From CAZBPZ01 sp964493955 (GTDB lineage Bacteria; Chloroflexota; Dehalococcoidia; Dehalococcoidales; Fen-1064), in assembly GCA_964493955.1 (NCBI GenBank), contig CAZBPZ010000040.1, positions 1 to 15,707 of the forward strand: a stretch of 15,707 nucleotides of DNA, read 5' to 3'. The position numbers were made by a program, and so were the translations under genes. This document shows positions 14,758-15,707 of the stretch, in pieces. Each line of letters begins with the position of its first letter. The first letter of the stretch is position 1. The notes below the pieces were generated by a model that was not told where the DNA came from, made no database searches, and saw only the letters and a list, made by a program, of their open reading frames with translations.

Positions 14758-15222
14758 ATGACCATCAAGACAGTTGCCACCAACCGCAAGGCGCGGCACG
14801 AGTACCACATCCTGGAAACGGTTGAGGCCGGGCTCGCCCTCACCGGCTCGGAGATAAAGTCGGTGCGGGCCGGGCGCGTCAGCCTGGCGGATGCCTACGT
14901 GCGCCCGGACGGCAACGAACTCTGGCTGCTCAATGCCCACATCGCCCGCTACAACGCCGCCGCCATGCTGGGCCACGAGCCGACCCGGCCCCGCAAGCTG
15001 CTGCTGCACCGCAAAGAGATTGACAGCCTGGCCGGGGCCGTTGCCCAGCGGGGGCTGACTCTGGTACCATTACGGCTCTACATCAAGGACCACCTGGCCA
15101 AGCTGGAGGTGGCGCTGGCACGGGGCAAGAAACTCTACGACAAGCGGGAGGCAATCATGCGCCGCGAGACAGAGCGGGCGCTGAGACGTACCGTCAAGGT
15201 AAAGAGCGGCCCCAGGGGATGA
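14758..15222 (+). CDS. smpB: SsrA-binding protein SmpB
   Basis: SmpB binds tmRNA and brings it to stalled ribosomes for trans-translation. At 154 aa it is a full-length family member. Hallmarks are NRKARHEYHI near the N-terminus (9-18), LTGSEIKSVRAGR (28-40), GHEPTRPRKLLLH, and GKKLYDKREAI followed by a basic C-terminal tail that enters the mRNA channel. The ATG at 14758 is preceded directly by AGGTGAG, which is too close for a normal Shine-Dalgarno site; with the promoter at 14740-14748 the message may be almost leaderless. It ends in TGA at 15220-15222. The tmRNA gene begins 35 bases downstream on the same strand, so both partners are adjacent. Confidence 0.97.
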   Translation: MTIKTVATNRKARHEYHILETVEAGLALTGSEIKSVRAGRVSLADAYVRPDGNELWLLNAHIARYNAAAMLGHEPTRPRKLLLHRKEIDSLAGAVAQRGLTLVPLRLYIKDHLAKLEVALARGKKLYDKREAIMRRETERALRRTVKVKSGPRG

Positions 15223-15257
15223 GGTCTCCACCCTGCCGGGTGCGCCGGGAAACACGT

Positions 15258-15614
15258 GGGGACGCGTGGTTTCGACAGGGGAGGTGCGCTACGGGATTGC
15301 AGGCCGAGGTGCCGCTCACCTCGTAAAACCAGCGGCAAAAAAGTAACTGGCAAAGAACCAGTACTAGTCGCCGCCTAGTTAGATAGGCAGCGCGTCCGCC
15401 CGGGCCTCCCCCCGACGGGCCCGGGACGGGCGACGAAGAGCCGGGGTGCCACCGCCCCGACGCCGATGAGGGCGGTGTAAGAGCCATCGGCTGGCCCTGC
15501 CAGACCCGGCCAGCCAGGGGCTGGGAGGGCGAGAAAAAAGAGCTGGCTAAGCCTGTAGGATATCCCGGGCAATCTCTCCTGGACGGGGAGTTCGACTCTC
15601 CCCCGTCTCCACCA
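15258..15614 (+). ncRNA. ssrA: tmRNA (SsrA), single-piece form
   Basis: The 5' end GGGGACG (15258-15264) pairs with CGTCTCC (15604-15610) as a tRNA-like acceptor stem, followed by A and an encoded CCA (15612-15614). A T-arm with TTCGACT loop (15591-15597) precedes the 3' strand. The tag frame reads GKKVTGKEPVLVAA and ends in TAG (15334-15378); its small hydrophobic C-terminus suits recognition by ClpXP-type proteases. The other two frames give an immediate stop or a basic, non-degron-like peptide. GC-rich pseudoknot segments occupy roughly 15390-15540. The length of 357 nt is typical of the one-piece bacterial form. The resume codon appears to be GGC (Gly) rather than the more common Ala. It partners with SmpB just upstream. 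Confidence 0.95.
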
Positions 15615-15625
15615 GAAACACAGCG

Positions 15626-15642
15626 GAGCCGTCGAACGGCTC
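15626..15642 (+). terminator. Hairpin downstream of tmRNA (possible terminator)
   Basis: GAGCCGT (15626-15632) and ACGGCTC (15636-15642) form a perfect 7-bp stem with a CGA loop, 11 bases after the tmRNA CCA end. No T-tract follows (GTTGACG), so it may be a processing or protective structure instead. Nothing else is recognisable from here to the end of the window. Confidence 0.35.
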
Positions 15643-15707
15643 GTTGACGATACGGATACCAGAGCCGGCGCGTGCCGCCGCCACCCGGAAGACAGGCCGG
15701 AAGGGTG

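Noticed and set aside
1..15707. CRISPR array, insertion sequence, integrase or attachment-site repeat beside the tmRNA
   Set aside because: No regularly spaced repeats, transposase-like or integrase-like frames were seen. tmRNA genes are common integration sites, but only 93 bases follow it here and no repeat of its 3' end is visible.

Overview
The window is GC-rich bacterial DNA with strongly G/C-biased third codon positions. It carries smpB followed by a single-piece tmRNA gene, so it is bacterial. The tmRNA tag apparently starts at a glycine codon, as I recall for Dehalococcoides. Together with the run of cytosolic heterodisulfide-reductase-like (Hdr) genes, this makes an anaerobic Chloroflexota, perhaps Dehalococcoidia, my best guess. 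That is an inference; no marker gene settles it.

Layout. (1) 1-1701: 5'-truncated gene for a lipoprotein with a CARDB-like domain, a Pro/Thr linker and a glycosidase-like barrel. (2) 1829-2347, minus strand: a GNAT acetyltransferase of the phosphinothricin/methionine-sulfone acetyltransferase type, convergent with gene 1. (3) 2521-14567, plus strand: eight closely spaced genes that look like one operon. In order they are an HdrA with a GltD/NfnB-type NAD(P)H module inserted, a full-length HdrA, a double-length HdrA-HdrA fusion, MvhD, an FrhB/FdhB-like Fe-S flavoprotein, HdrC, HdrB and an HdrD-like protein. (4) 14740-15614: smpB and ssrA (tmRNA), the trans-translation pair. The last ~90 bases hold only a short hairpin.

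The operon encodes a large soluble electron-transfer assembly. Four HdrA-type flavin modules, an NAD(P)H-type module, an FrhB-like module and MvhD would bring electrons in or route them. HdrB/HdrC and the HdrD-like protein carry CCG domains of the kind that hold non-cubane Fe-S clusters for disulfide-type chemistry. No hydrogenase or formate dehydrogenase catalytic subunit is present, so donor and acceptor remain open.

The most unusual feature is in hdrC (11914-12501). The reading frame is intact except for one in-frame TGA at 12040-12042, which falls exactly on the fourth cysteine position of the first [4Fe-4S] motif (C-x2-C-x2-C-x3-TGA). Both ends overlap the neighbouring genes and the whole downstream HdrC sequence is preserved. 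This fits a selenocysteine-containing HdrC. A nonsense mutation or base error is the main alternative, and I could find only a weak SECIS-like hairpin.
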